A DNA stretch of 64,000 bases. Origin: Gemmobacter fulvus. Its GTDB lineage: Bacteria > Pseudomonadota > Alphaproteobacteria > Rhodobacterales > Rhodobacteraceae. Below the pieces are notes generated by a model. That model saw only the letters and a program-made list of their open reading frames with translations, was not told the origin of the DNA and made no database searches. The stretch covers positions 124,001 to 188,000 of the forward strand of contig NZ_CP076365.1 in assembly GCF_018798885.1 (NCBI RefSeq). Reading direction: 5' to 3'. This document shows positions 25,807 to 34,125 of the stretch, in pieces; positions within the stretch are counted from its first letter, which is position 1; every line of letters begins with the position of its first letter. The position numbers and the translations under genes were made by a program.

Positions 25807-26650
25807 ACGTCGTCTTGCTCTGCTTCTGCTGGCCATGCTCAGCCTGCAGGCCCATCCGGTACACGCGGACGGGCGCGGTTTTGGCTTTTGCTCGGATGCC
25901 TATCAAAAGGGCTGGAACTACTATTGCGATCCCCGCAAGCAAAAGAAGCCACCTGTCCCGTCCGCCCCCGCGCCTGCAGCAGAGGCCGCGCCCGAGGCAC
26001 CATCCCCCTCGGAACCGCAATACCCGGCCACAGCCGCCATTGATGCGGCCCGCAAGGATCTCGACGAGCTGAAGAACCGGGCCATTCTTGAGCCGAGCCC
26101 GCAGAACCTCGAGGCTTATATGTTTGCGCAGAAGGCGATGGTCGAACAGGCCGGTCGCTTTGCCGATGTCTGGCAGCGGGTGCTGTTCAAGACACCGGCG
26201 CTGGATGCCAATCGTGACTATCCGCTGAGCCAGGTCGGGGGGCAGGTGTATCAGGACCAGCAGCGCGTGGCCTGGGAACGTTCGCTGCAACTGGCCTCCG
26301 CCAATCTCGGCTTCATGGTGGTCGTCACGGACGAAAAGTCCTGTGGTCTTTGTGCCAGCCAGCTCGAGATCATCAAGACCATGGAGACCAGCTACGGCAT
26401 CGTGCCGCTGGTCATCTCCAAAGACGGCTCCTGGCACCCTCTTTATCCAAAAGCCAGCATCGATACCGGCCAGTTGAAAAAGCTGGGCCTCGATGGGCAT
26501 CCCACCCCGTTCATCGCGCTTGTTGAACCCAATTCCGGCACCGTCGAACCCCTCGGAAGTGGGCTTTTGACTGAGGATGTCATCCTCGAGCGTGTCTTTG
26601 TCGTAACCCAGGTCCCTGTCGGTGACCGCTACAAAGGGAGCACCCCCTGA
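25799..26650 (+). CDS. traF: F-type TraF, pilus assembly thioredoxin-like protein
   Basis: 283 residues from the ATG at 25799. Signal peptide ending at VHA; conserved start GFGFCSDAYQKGWNYYCDP, then a proline/alanine linker, and a C-terminal thioredoxin-like domain with SCGLC at about 180-184 and a cis-Pro HPTPFIAL. F TraF has lost its CXXC, so the retained CGLC here suggests it may still be redox-active. Ends TGATGG, overlapping the start of the next frame. Confidence 0.9.
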   Translation: MAERRLALLLLAMLSLQAHPVHADGRGFGFCSDAYQKGWNYYCDPRKQKKPPVPSAPAPAAEAAPEAPSPSEPQYPATAAIDAARKDLDELKNRAILEPSPQNLEAYMFAQKAMVEQAGRFADVWQRVLFKTPALDANRDYPLSQVGGQVYQDQQRVAWERSLQLASANLGFMVVVTDEKSCGLCASQLEIIKTMETSYGIVPLVISKDGSWHPLYPKASIDTGQLKKLGLDGHPTPFIALVEPNSGTVEPLGSGLLTEDVILERVFVVTQVPVGDRYKGSTP

Positions 26651-26771
26651 TGGGTTTCAGCCTCTGCGGCCTCGCCGTCTCGCTTTCGCTTGCTAGTGGT
26701 CTTGCTACCCCCGCCAGCGCCGGTGCCGACAGAGATCCGACGTATTTGGTGTCGGGGATTGATCGGCCGGG
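26650..26771 (+). pseudogene. Orphan signal-peptide start, probably a gene truncated by the brnTA insertion
   Basis: An ATG coupled to the traF stop begins a perfect-looking signal peptide (MGFSLCGLAVSLSLASGL, cleavage near ASA), but coding quality stops after about 40 codons where antisense brnA begins. The frame stays open through brnTA only as a shadow. It is probably the 5' end of a transfer gene broken when the toxin-antitoxin cassette entered; which gene is unknown. Confidence 0.35.
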
Positions 26772-26996
26772 TCAGTCCCGCAAGGCTTTGCGCAGTGCCT
26801 CTGCCACGAAAGCACTCTTGTTGCCGACTAGCTTCAGCTGCTCGGCAATATCAGCATCGATCATCAGGTTCATGCGCACTTTCTTTTCCCCGGGCAACAT
26901 TGCCGGGCGACCGCGGCGCGCCACTTCGAAGAAGGTCTCGTCGAGGCCGTCGACTTCCCCGTCCTTGTCAATCAAGGGTTTGCTGATCTTCGCCAT
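26772..26996 (-). CDS. brnA: BrnA-type antitoxin
   Basis: 74 residues from the ATG at 26996 (AAGGAAG four bases upstream), overlapping the toxin 3' end by 29 bases. The C-terminal part is a ribbon-helix-helix DNA-binding fold (KKVRMNLMIDADIAEQLK); the N-terminal part with GRPAMLPGEK would contact the toxin. It neutralises BrnT and represses the pair's promoter. It faces against the transfer operon. Confidence 0.82.
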   Translation of the reverse strand: MAKISKPLIDKDGEVDGLDETFFEVARRGRPAMLPGEKKVRMNLMIDADIAEQLKLVGNKSAFVAEALRKALRD

Positions 26997-27249
26997 ATCG
27001 CTTCCTTTCACGTGCATTGGCCTTGCGCAGACTGATCACACGCAGAGCGCCACCCCGGATACACCAGGCCACGACGCAAAGCCGTCCCAGAACAGGTACA
27101 AGGCTTACAAACCGACGCTCGCCGTAGTCGCCCCGCGCGTCTTCGACTGTAAGGGCTTCGGCCCAGTCAGCATCTGCCACATCGGCGAAATCCAGGCCGC
27201 GCTCTGCGAGAGTCCGCAGTCGTTTGGCCTCATCCCATTCCATCTTCAT
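26968..27249 (-). CDS. brnT: BrnT-type ribonuclease toxin
   Basis: 93 residues from the ATG at 27249 (another ATG two codons in). Family pattern is complete: MEWDEAKRLRTLAERGLDF, the DYGERR segment, and the RVISLRKANARERKRY end holding catalytic Arg and basic residues. BrnT is a RelE-like RNase. The gene precedes brnA, the usual order. An AT-rich region upstream (27277-27305) has two direct CAATAAA repeats around TGTACA-like sequence, a candidate operator. As an addiction module it would help keep the mobile DNA. Confidence 0.85.
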   Translation of the reverse strand: MKMEWDEAKRLRTLAERGLDFADVADADWAEALTVEDARGDYGERRFVSLVPVLGRLCVVAWCIRGGALRVISLRKANARERKRYGEDQQTLD

Positions 27250-27323
27250 GTGCCGAAGATAAGGGAGAATACAGGCAATAGCAATAAACATGTGTACAAT
27301 AAATATAGCCAGGAGGCCGCGTG

Positions 27324-28838
27324 ATGTCTGACGTTCAGACCTCAGCAAAAACAGAAAGCGTTGCAGATCAAGCCAAAGGCGACAGACCGCCCAGAACCCG
27401 AGGAAAAGGGCCAAATGCGGGAGGGGGATACTCTTCAGTACCAAAACAGGCGATGGCCATTCTCTCGAGGACTGCTTTTGCAGTGGTGATCGCGCTGACT
27501 ACGGTCGCCCCGGCTTCTGCCGATATCGGCTCCGATCTCAAGAACTTCTGGGACAGGGCAGGGGGCGGCGTGAACTACACCCGCCCAACGGCCTATCAGG
27601 GTCAGATGGGCGGCTATGTCACTCTGGGCTCGCTCTATGTGCGCACCCAGCCACGCAGCAGTGGCTTGCTCAACATCCAGCTGCCCTCGATCCGTTCAGG
27701 CTGTGGCGGGATCGACATTTTTGGCGGGGCGTTCAGCTTCATCTCGAAGGAAGAGCTGATCCAGCTTGGCAAGGCAATCATGCAGAATGCCTCTTCCTAT
27801 GCCTTCGAGCTCGCGCTCGAAAGTCTTTCTCCCGCCGTGCATGAGCAAATGGTGAAGCTGCGTGACCTGGTTCAGAAGGTCAATGCCATGAACATCAACA
27901 GCTGCGAGGCGGGCCAGTTGTTGACGGGATCCCTTTGGGCCGAGGTTGACGGCAGCACTCAGCATGTCTGCAAAACCATTGGCACGATGAGCGGAAAATT
28001 CGCCGACGCGCTGTCGTCCCGCTATGGCTGCGGCTATCAGGGCAAGACCACATCAACGCTTGCCGGGGCGTCCGGAGCCATGAAGGATCAGGTTCCGGTA
28101 GACGTGAACTATGCCTGGAGAGCGATCAAGAAGAACGCCCTTCTGGCAGGGGATGCACGTCTGGCCGAACTCTTCATGACCATGTCGGGCACGATCATCA
28201 CCCGGGCCGCGGCCAATGACAATGAAGGGCCGCGCCATCAGGTTATCACCCCCATGGCCTTCACCGGGCCCATGGTGCAGGCCTTTGTCGAGGGTGGCAC
28301 CATCCGGATCCTGCGCTGCGATGAGACGGAGAAATGTCTCAATCCGACGATGCGCGACATTACCATTGCGCGGAGCGATGCGTTTTTTGCCCGGGTAAAG
28401 ACCATCGTACAGGGCATCGCCAATGCGCTGCGCGATGACACAAAGCTGTCGAATGACGCGGTGGGGCTGATCGGCATGACCTCGGTGCCGGTCTATGACA
28501 CGCTCAAGACCGCCGTGGCCTACAAACATCGGTTCTCCGACGATGAGGTGGCGCTCATGTCCGAGTTGGTCGCGATCGACTTCGCGATGACCTACACGCA
28601 GGACGCCATGCAGGAGATGGCGAAATCCGCCTCCAATACCGATGCCTTCGGCGATCAGATCGAGAAGTTCCAGTCCACCATAGGCCGCACCCTCGATGCT
28701 TTTTCGGTCTACCGGCAGGATGCCCAGCAAAAGTATCAGCAGGCCATCGCCTCACTGGAAAAGCTTGCCATGTCGAAAGCCGTTCTGGCGTCAGCCGGGG
28801 CGTCGAAATTCGCGGGGCAGATGGGGGTCTCGAAATGA
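27324..28838 (+). CDS. traH: TraH, pilus assembly protein
   Basis: 504 residues if started at the ATG at 27324, which has a strong AGGAGG seven bases upstream. This adds 43 polar residues (RPPRTRGKG) before a normal signal peptide at MAILSRTAFAVVIAL (ATG at 27453), so either start is possible. The TraH domain is clear: DIGSDLKNFWDRAGG, GQMGGYVTLGSLYVRT, GCGGIDIFGGAFSFI, and a coiled C-terminus. It lies downstream of the brnTA insertion, which may have supplied the new upstream start. Confidence 0.92.
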   Translation: MSDVQTSAKTESVADQAKGDRPPRTRGKGPNAGGGYSSVPKQAMAILSRTAFAVVIALTTVAPASADIGSDLKNFWDRAGGGVNYTRPTAYQGQMGGYVTLGSLYVRTQPRSSGLLNIQLPSIRSGCGGIDIFGGAFSFISKEELIQLGKAIMQNASSYAFELALESLSPAVHEQMVKLRDLVQKVNAMNINSCEAGQLLTGSLWAEVDGSTQHVCKTIGTMSGKFADALSSRYGCGYQGKTTSTLAGASGAMKDQVPVDVNYAWRAIKKNALLAGDARLAELFMTMSGTIITRAAANDNEGPRHQVITPMAFTGPMVQAFVEGGTIRILRCDETEKCLNPTMRDITIARSDAFFARVKTIVQGIANALRDDTKLSNDAVGLIGMTSVPVYDTLKTAVAYKHRFSDDEVALMSELVAIDFAMTYTQDAMQEMAKSASNTDAFGDQIEKFQSTIGRTLDAFSVYRQDAQQKYQQAIASLEKLAMSKAVLASAGASKFAGQMGVSK

Positions 28839-29254
28839 GCGCGCCCAAAAGCCCTGCGATGCAGAAGCTGCATGGTCGTCCCGGTCCGCAGGTGAAGTTC
28901 ACCTGTCTGGCCAATCCTGAAGGCTGGCATGAGCTGGCGAAACGTTATGAGGCCCTGCTCGACTTGCCCGTCATCGTCGGGCTGACCGGCGACAAGCGCC
29001 TCGCGCTGCTGCGCCACCTGCACACCTGGATCACCACCACGCGCAAGCGGGGGCCCACGATCTATTGCCTCGAAATGCTGCGCACCATGCCGCGCCACGA
29101 ATTTCTGGCCTGGTGCCCGGGCAAGCTTTCGCATGCCGAATTGCTCGCGGCCCTTCCGCAACTGCCCTTCGTGGACATCGAGCGGCGCGAAGGGCGCACC
29201 TTCATGAGCCTGCGTCTTGCCGAGCCGGATCAGGGAGGAGCCGATGCGACATGA
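28835..29254 (+). CDS. Unknown protein between traH and traG (139 residues)
   Basis: Starts in the traH stop (ATGA). Soluble, with a basic helix-rich centre (GDKRLALLRHLHTWITTTRKRG, split by a conserved-looking GPTIYCLEML) and a winged-helix-like tail. No signal peptide, so probably cytoplasmic, unusual among these envelope genes. No family recognised; not found in F. Position implies a transfer role. Confidence 0.6.
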   Translation: MSAPKSPAMQKLHGRPGPQVKFTCLANPEGWHELAKRYEALLDLPVIVGLTGDKRLALLRHLHTWITTTRKRGPTIYCLEMLRTMPRHEFLAWCPGKLSHAELLAALPQLPFVDIERREGRTFMSLRLAEPDQGGADAT

Positions 29255-29783
29255 TCTCAAGTCCGGCCCCGATGCCCGGCTCTCCCGGCTCACATCCTTT
29301 GGTCTCGAGGCCTGCCTCCGGCTGCCTGGGTATCTTGGACTGGTGATGCTGGCGGAAACCCTCCTGCGCCATCCGGTCTTCCAGAGCGGGTGGCACAGTC
29401 AGGACATTGGCATGCTGTCCAAAGCCCTGTTGCCCATATTCTGTTTCCTCGGCCTCAGAGGTGTGGCTGAAGCAGCCCGTCTGACCTACGGCGTTCTGGC
29501 ATCGGATTATTGGATCCCCCGCAAATACCGGCTGGGCTTGCTCTGGCGCAGGCAAGATCGCCGGGTCGTCTGCCTCGAGCTTTCCGGGGCCATTGTCTGC
29601 CTGTCGGGCCTTCTTCTATGGCTTTCTCTGGCAGATGCACCTTCCGGCATGACGCCTCTGCATTTCGCTCTGGCCGGCCTCGCGGTGTCCGGTCTTGGCG
29701 CATTGGACCGCACCTTCTTCGAACTTTCTGTCGGCACCAGATGGTGCCTTGAGCGCCTTTGCCGTCTGTACCGTAAGGAGTGA
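29244..29783 (+). CDS. Unknown multi-pass membrane protein before traG
   Basis: 179 residues from the ATG at 29244 (GGGAGGAG upstream). Four hydrophobic stretches: LGLVMLAETLL, LLPIFCFLGLRGVAEA, CLELSGAIVCLSGLLLW and FALAGLAVSGLGAL. Short basic loops suggest an inner-membrane protein. It overlaps the previous gene by 11 bases and nearly touches traG. Could be a pilus-assembly or exclusion factor; no domain identified. Confidence 0.6.
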   Translation: MRHDLKSGPDARLSRLTSFGLEACLRLPGYLGLVMLAETLLRHPVFQSGWHSQDIGMLSKALLPIFCFLGLRGVAEAARLTYGVLASDYWIPRKYRLGLLWRRQDRRVVCLELSGAIVCLSGLLLWLSLADAPSGMTPLHFALAGLAVSGLGALDRTFFELSVGTRWCLERLCRLYRKE

Positions 29784-29785
29784 TC

Positions 29786-32700
29786 ATGGGGACCTACGAG
29801 ATCTACACCATTGGCGGTGGGTACTACCTTTACAACATCTTCAATTTTCTGGCCGCCTTCACCGCTGGCACACAGTTCCGGCTCTTCATGTCGATCGGCA
29901 TCACCATCGGCATGGCAAGCCTGATGCTGCGCATGATGTGGGGGCTCGGCTTCCGCGACATCATGGTGCAATTCATCCTGATGATCCTTGTGGGGCTGGG
30001 CGGCTTCGGCATCAAGGCGCGTGTCGTGATCATAGACCCCACCGCCGGAACCATTCCGATCTACGGCACCGTCGACAATGTGCCCTTTGCTGTCGCCTTC
30101 CTTGGCAACATCACCAGCGAGACCGGCTATCACCTGACGGCCCAGATGGAAGCCTTGCTCAATGTTCCGGGCAATATGGCCTATCAGAAAAGCGGCCTCA
30201 TGTTTGGTGCGACCCTGTTGTCCCAGGCATCCCGTTGGCGCGCGGTTTCGCCCAAAATGCACGAGCTCCTGGTCAATTATACCCAGAACTGCGTGATCGA
30301 CGGCACGTTGCTCGGCCATATGGATCTGGAGACCGTCGCCAATACCGGTGCGCTGGAGGCCGAGATCACCGCCAATGTTCCACAGTCCCTGGCCTATTAC
30401 GATCCGATCACCGGCCAGACAGAAAGCTGCAAGGAGCGCTGGACAGCCGTTCGCCAGGAAATCAACACTGAAGTGGACAAGGTGCTGGCCCAGAAATCTG
30501 CTGCCATGTTTCAGAGCCGGGTTGCGACCGGGGGCTCCAACATCTCCAAGTTGCGGGGAACTCTGTCTGACTTCCAGAGCATGATCGGGATGTCATCGGC
30601 CTCGGCGGTGGCCACAATCCGGCAGGCCATGCTGCTGAATGCGACCGATGATGCAATGAAGCGCTTCATCGCCGGATCTGGCAACGACGCGGCCATGGCG
30701 CTCTATCAGGCCGCGCGGACCGAGGTGCAGACCAAATCGTCCTACAATGCGACCGCCGCCAGTGCCCTGAAATGGGTGCCGCTCCTGAAGATCGTCTTCG
30801 AGGCCATGTATTACGCGGCCTTCCCGCTTGCGCTCTTCATGCTTCTGACGCCGATGGGACTGCAGGTCCTGAAAGGTTATGCCGGTGCCTTCGTCTGGCT
30901 TGCCTCCTGGGCCCCTCTCTCGGCCATCCTGCATTACATCGTCATCGACTCCGCTGAAGGCAGCTATCGCTCGGCCGGCGTCATCTCCAGTGACGGGACG
31001 GTCAATGATGTCGTGCTGTCCCTGTCGAACCTCTATCAGATGCAGGCCGTTGAAAATGACGTGGGCGCAACGGCCGGGTTTCTGATGATGTCGATCCCCT
31101 TCATCGCCTCCGGTCTGCTCTGGGGGGCAAGCAAGATGACCGGGCTTGCAACCTCCATGCTGAATGTGGGGCAGGGCGCCTCTATCGAATCCGGCCGGGA
31201 AGCGGCGACAGGCTCGATCAGTCTCGGCAACACCTCGATGAACATGATGCAGGCCAACAAGTTCAACACCTCAAGCCTGGTAGATGAAAACCGCTCGACC
31301 CTTTTTACCTCCAATGGCGCCACCGTCACGATGAATAAGGACGGAACCATGCGGCTTGGCCGCGGCTCGGCGATCTCGGAAAGCGGCTTCTCGGCCTCGA
31401 CCCGCAACATGGTCACAGCCGAGATGGGCCGACGGTACGAAGAAGCGTCCTCGGCCGCCAAAACCCAGACATCGGAGCTCTCGGAGTTCATCTCCGGTGC
31501 TGCAACCGAAACACAAGGCTTCGTGAATTCGGTCACTGCCTCCAAAGGCACATCTGACAGCGGATCGGTTGATCAGTCCGGATCCAGCAGCGCCAAGGTC
31601 AGTCAGGCATGGGGCGTCATTCAGGACTGGGCCAAGCAAAACAATGTGTCGGAAAAAGTTGCTCTCGAGGCTGCAATTTCTGGTTCCGCAGGGTTAAGTA
31701 CAGGCGTTTTCGGGGGATCAGCGACAGCCCGCCTCACTGGCGAAGCTTTAAATTCCGATTCACTCCAGCTGTCTCAAAAAGCATCCGAAAACCAAGATGT
31801 GATGCGTGCATTGGATGCCATCGACACGGCACGGGTCAGTTCCGGCTGGTCGAGCAGCGGCTCGCAAGCAACCTCCAGCGAAGGGGCAAAGCGCTATTCC
31901 CTGGATGAAGGGCGTCGTCTGGCGCAATCCGCCCTGCAGTCGATCAGCGAGGCTGAGACCGCCGCGCGGACCAAGTCGGAGATCAACAGCATGGGCTTCA
32001 CAGCCGATGCCAATATCAACAACCTCATTGCCGACAAGCTGGAAGAGCGTGGCTACAAGGCCTGGCAGCGGCTCAACTCTTCCGACCCGGCCGATATAGC
32101 CCTCGTCAATGACATCACCCGCGAAGTCGCCGGTGACCTGATTGATCGTATGGGGGCGGTGACGGTCCCTGAGGAACTGCGGACCCAAGGGATCGAGACG
32201 CCGACCGCGGACTTTACAGCGCCGACATCCCGCGATTCCGCCACCATCGGCGGTGTCGAGATCAGCAACGGTGCCATGCGTGTTCAAGGCAATTCCGCCT
32301 TCGCGACCCAGCAGGACCACACCAATGATCGCATGATGGAGCTCAACGAAAGACAGATCCAGGACAGCAATACAGCGCGCGGGGAGAATTCGAATATCTC
32401 CCGGGAGGTGGTGCAAGGTTCAGACGACACTTTGATGGGGCGGCTCTCAGCCAAGGTTGTGAATGAGACAGCCCAGCTTCTCGGACTGTCCGAAAGCCAG
32501 GCTGAATGGATGATGAAGAACGATCCGCGTTTCCAGCAGGATGTGGGCGATGCCACATACTATTACTGGCAAAACAGCGCAGCGCTGAAAGAAGCCTCCT
32601 CTGCCATCCCCACCTCTGACCTGTCCCGTGACTCCGGGTCGGCGGCGGAGTCCGTCGCGCCGGGAAAGCCCCCGGAGGAGGCCCCCGTTGATCCTTTCAA

Positions 32701-33187
32701 CCCGCTGGGGTTCTCGCAACTGCCCGCATCCTACACTGAACGGGACCGGGATCTTATGGTGCGCACCATCATCGGCGAGGCTGCCAATCAGGGGATCGAA
32801 GGCATGGCAGCCGTCGCCCTCGTGATCAAGAACCGGATGGACGATTCCCGCTATCCGGACACACCAGCCGATGTTGTCCTGCAAGAAAAGCAGTTCTCTG
32901 CCTGGAATGGCGATGGCTCCGGGAATGATCTCGTCCACAAATACGGACCCGGCTCAAAGGTCTATGACAATGCTGCATATGCTGCTGATCTGGTCATGAT
33001 GGGGCAGATCCCGGACTTCACCGCCGGTGCGGTAAACTATTACTCTCCGGCTGGCATGCAGGCTCTGGTCGATCAGGGGTATCAGAACAATCTGATCCCC
33101 GGCTGGCTCAGCAAGGCAAACAGTGAACGCGACACAGATCCCGTTCAGGTGGGGGGCCACATCTTCACCGGACAGGTCAAGGAATAA
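29786..33187 (+). CDS. traG: TraG with C-terminal SleB-like cell-wall hydrolase domain
   Basis: 1133 residues from the ATG at 29786 (AAGGAG five bases upstream). The N-terminal TraG_N membrane domain has three or more helices within the first 80 residues and three more between about 335 and 460. A long Ser/Thr/Ala-rich periplasmic region follows (about 470-960). From about 988 to the end is a domain resembling SleB/CwlJ hydrolases: IIGEAANQGIEGMAAVALV with the likely catalytic Glu near 998, then VVLQEKQFSAW and GAVNYYSP. F TraG ends in an exclusion-related region instead. The hydrolase may open peptidoglycan for the channel. Confidence 0.9.
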   Translation: MGTYEIYTIGGGYYLYNIFNFLAAFTAGTQFRLFMSIGITIGMASLMLRMMWGLGFRDIMVQFILMILVGLGGFGIKARVVIIDPTAGTIPIYGTVDNVPFAVAFLGNITSETGYHLTAQMEALLNVPGNMAYQKSGLMFGATLLSQASRWRAVSPKMHELLVNYTQNCVIDGTLLGHMDLETVANTGALEAEITANVPQSLAYYDPITGQTESCKERWTAVRQEINTEVDKVLAQKSAAMFQSRVATGGSNISKLRGTLSDFQSMIGMSSASAVATIRQAMLLNATDDAMKRFIAGSGNDAAMALYQAARTEVQTKSSYNATAASALKWVPLLKIVFEAMYYAAFPLALFMLLTPMGLQVLKGYAGAFVWLASWAPLSAILHYIVIDSAEGSYRSAGVISSDGTVNDVVLSLSNLYQMQAVENDVGATAGFLMMSIPFIASGLLWGASKMTGLATSMLNVGQGASIESGREAATGSISLGNTSMNMMQANKFNTSSLVDENRSTLFTSNGATVTMNKDGTMRLGRGSAISESGFSASTRNMVTAEMGRRYEEASSAAKTQTSELSEFISGAATETQGFVNSVTASKGTSDSGSVDQSGSSSAKVSQAWGVIQDWAKQNNVSEKVALEAAISGSAGLSTGVFGGSATARLTGEALNSDSLQLSQKASENQDVMRALDAIDTARVSSGWSSSGSQATSSEGAKRYSLDEGRRLAQSALQSISEAETAARTKSEINSMGFTADANINNLIADKLEERGYKAWQRLNSSDPADIALVNDITREVAGDLIDRMGAVTVPEELRTQGIETPTADFTAPTSRDSATIGGVEISNGAMRVQGNSAFATQQDHTNDRMMELNERQIQDSNTARGENSNISREVVQGSDDTLMGRLSAKVVNETAQLLGLSESQAEWMMKNDPRFQQDVGDATYYYWQNSAALKEASSAIPTSDLSRDSGSAAESVAPGKPPEEAPVDPFNPLGFSQLPASYTERDRDLMVRTIIGEAANQGIEGMAAVALVIKNRMDDSRYPDTPADVVLQEKQFSAWNGDGSGNDLVHKYGPGSKVYDNAAYAADLVMMGQIPDFTAGAVNYYSPAGMQALVDQGYQNNLIPGWLSKANSERDTDPVQVGGHIFTGQVKE

Positions 33188-33190
33188 AAA

Positions 33191-33210
33191 AGGGGCGCGA
33201 AAGCGCCCCT
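33191..33210. terminator. Bidirectional terminator between traG and an opposing gene
   Basis: AGGGGCGC-GAAA-GCGCCCCT is a perfect 8-base stem with a GNRA-type tetraloop, starting just after the traG stop. A-rich sequence precedes it and TTACTTT follows, so it can end both traG transcripts and those of the convergent gene, whose stop codon lies at its right edge. Confidence 0.85.
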
Positions 33211-33587
33211 TACTTTATCCAAACTGATTCTGCATGGCGCCTGCGCCTATCATAATCCCACATTTCCTCGTTCAACTTTGAGATCCTGCTATCATCATGT
33301 TTCCAGCCGAACAGTCTTGATCCGTCTCTGGCAATGAGACCGGAATATACAAGCGGGAACAGCAGGAATCCGAAGGCAGCGATATCCGACTTTGTGGCAG
33401 TGAAAACCAAAGCGAGCAGCACCGTTCCACCGGCAAGGATCACTAGTCGCCTCAGCACCCAGAAAACAGGCTTCGGCCCTTTTGCAAGGACATCCGGAGT
33501 TTTCTGTGCTGCGCCCACACTGCCAATGCGCTCAGGCGCGGGGCCGAGGCGGGGAGTACGGTCAACTGGTTTCACAGGTACGGTCAT
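33210..33587 (-). CDS. Unknown small inner-membrane protein
   Basis: 125 residues, Pro-rich cytoplasmic N-terminus, then two hydrophobic segments (VFWVLRRLVILAGGTVLLALVF, broken here by a conserved basic pair, and FGFLLFPLVYSGLIA) and a charged C-terminus. A GAGGA lies about ten bases before the ATG. Convergent to traG and divergent in control from it. Size and place recall entry-exclusion or VirB3-like accessory proteins, but no motif supports a choice. Confidence 0.55.
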   Translation of the reverse strand: MTVPVKPVDRTPRLGPAPERIGSVGAAQKTPDVLAKGPKPVFWVLRRLVILAGGTVLLALVFTATKSDIAAFGFLLFPLVYSGLIARDGSRLFGWKHDDSRISKLNEEMWDYDRRRRHAESVWIK

Positions 33588-33804
33588 GATGGCACATCCT
33601 CACAGGGATCACACAATAGCATTCTTCAACAAAACGGCCAAACACCGCTCGCGGTAAAGTTGAGATTTTCGACAGCTATGGCGTAGCATCAACAATCGTC
33701 GCCAAAGCCTTCTGCAGCATCATTTCCGTTTACACGGGGGCTCGTTCGGACATAGTCTGCGAGAACTGAATACCTTTTCAGATCAGACTGTAATTGCTCC
33801 CTTG

Positions 33805-33837
33805 ACGCCGCCCTCGCAGAGAGAGCGGCGTTTCTTT
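33805..33837. terminator. Hairpin just downstream of the HU gene
   Basis: ACGCCGC (33805-33811) pairs with GCGGCGT (33825-33831), with an inner CTC/GAG pairing, followed on the plus strand by TTCTTTT. It begins right after the HU gene's stop when read leftward. The T-tract suits rightward transcripts better. The rest of 33588-33837 holds no gene that I can support. Confidence 0.5.
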
Positions 33838-34125
33838 TCAGTTCACGGCATCCTTCAGCGCCTTCGCCACGGACATCCTGAGCGCACGCCCTGCGGGCTT
33901 TTCAATCGGCTCGCCGGTTGCCGGGTTTCTCATCGTGCGGGCCGGGGTCTCGCGGACATTCAGCTTGCCGATACCGGGGATCATGAGGGGACGACCCTCC
34001 CGGAGTTCGAGGACAACCCTCTCCGCCAGGACATCCAGAAACCTGTCAGCGTCCTTCCGTTCGATCCCGGCACGTTCTGCAAGAGCCGCCAGCAACTGGC
34101 TCTTCGTCATCGGCTTCACGCTCAT
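33838..34125 (-). CDS. HU/IHF-family DNA-binding protein
   Basis: 95 residues from the ATG at 34125 (overlapping the upstream stop, TGATG). HU fold: MTKSQLLAALAERAGIERKD, the GRPLMIPGIGKLNV turn, then the DNA-inserting arm RNPATGEPIEKPAG. A nucleoid-type protein that bends DNA; on a conjugative element it could help relaxosome assembly at oriT or control the transfer promoter. Transcribed toward traG, against traD. Confidence 0.88.
   Translation of the reverse strand: MSVKPMTKSQLLAALAERAGIERKDADRFLDVLAERVVLELREGRPLMIPGIGKLNVRETPARTMRNPATGEPIEKPAGRALRMSVAKALKDAVN

Noticed and set aside
26772-27324. Plus-strand open frame running on from the signal peptide at 26650
   Set aside because: It is antisense to brnA and brnT, whose family patterns are complete.
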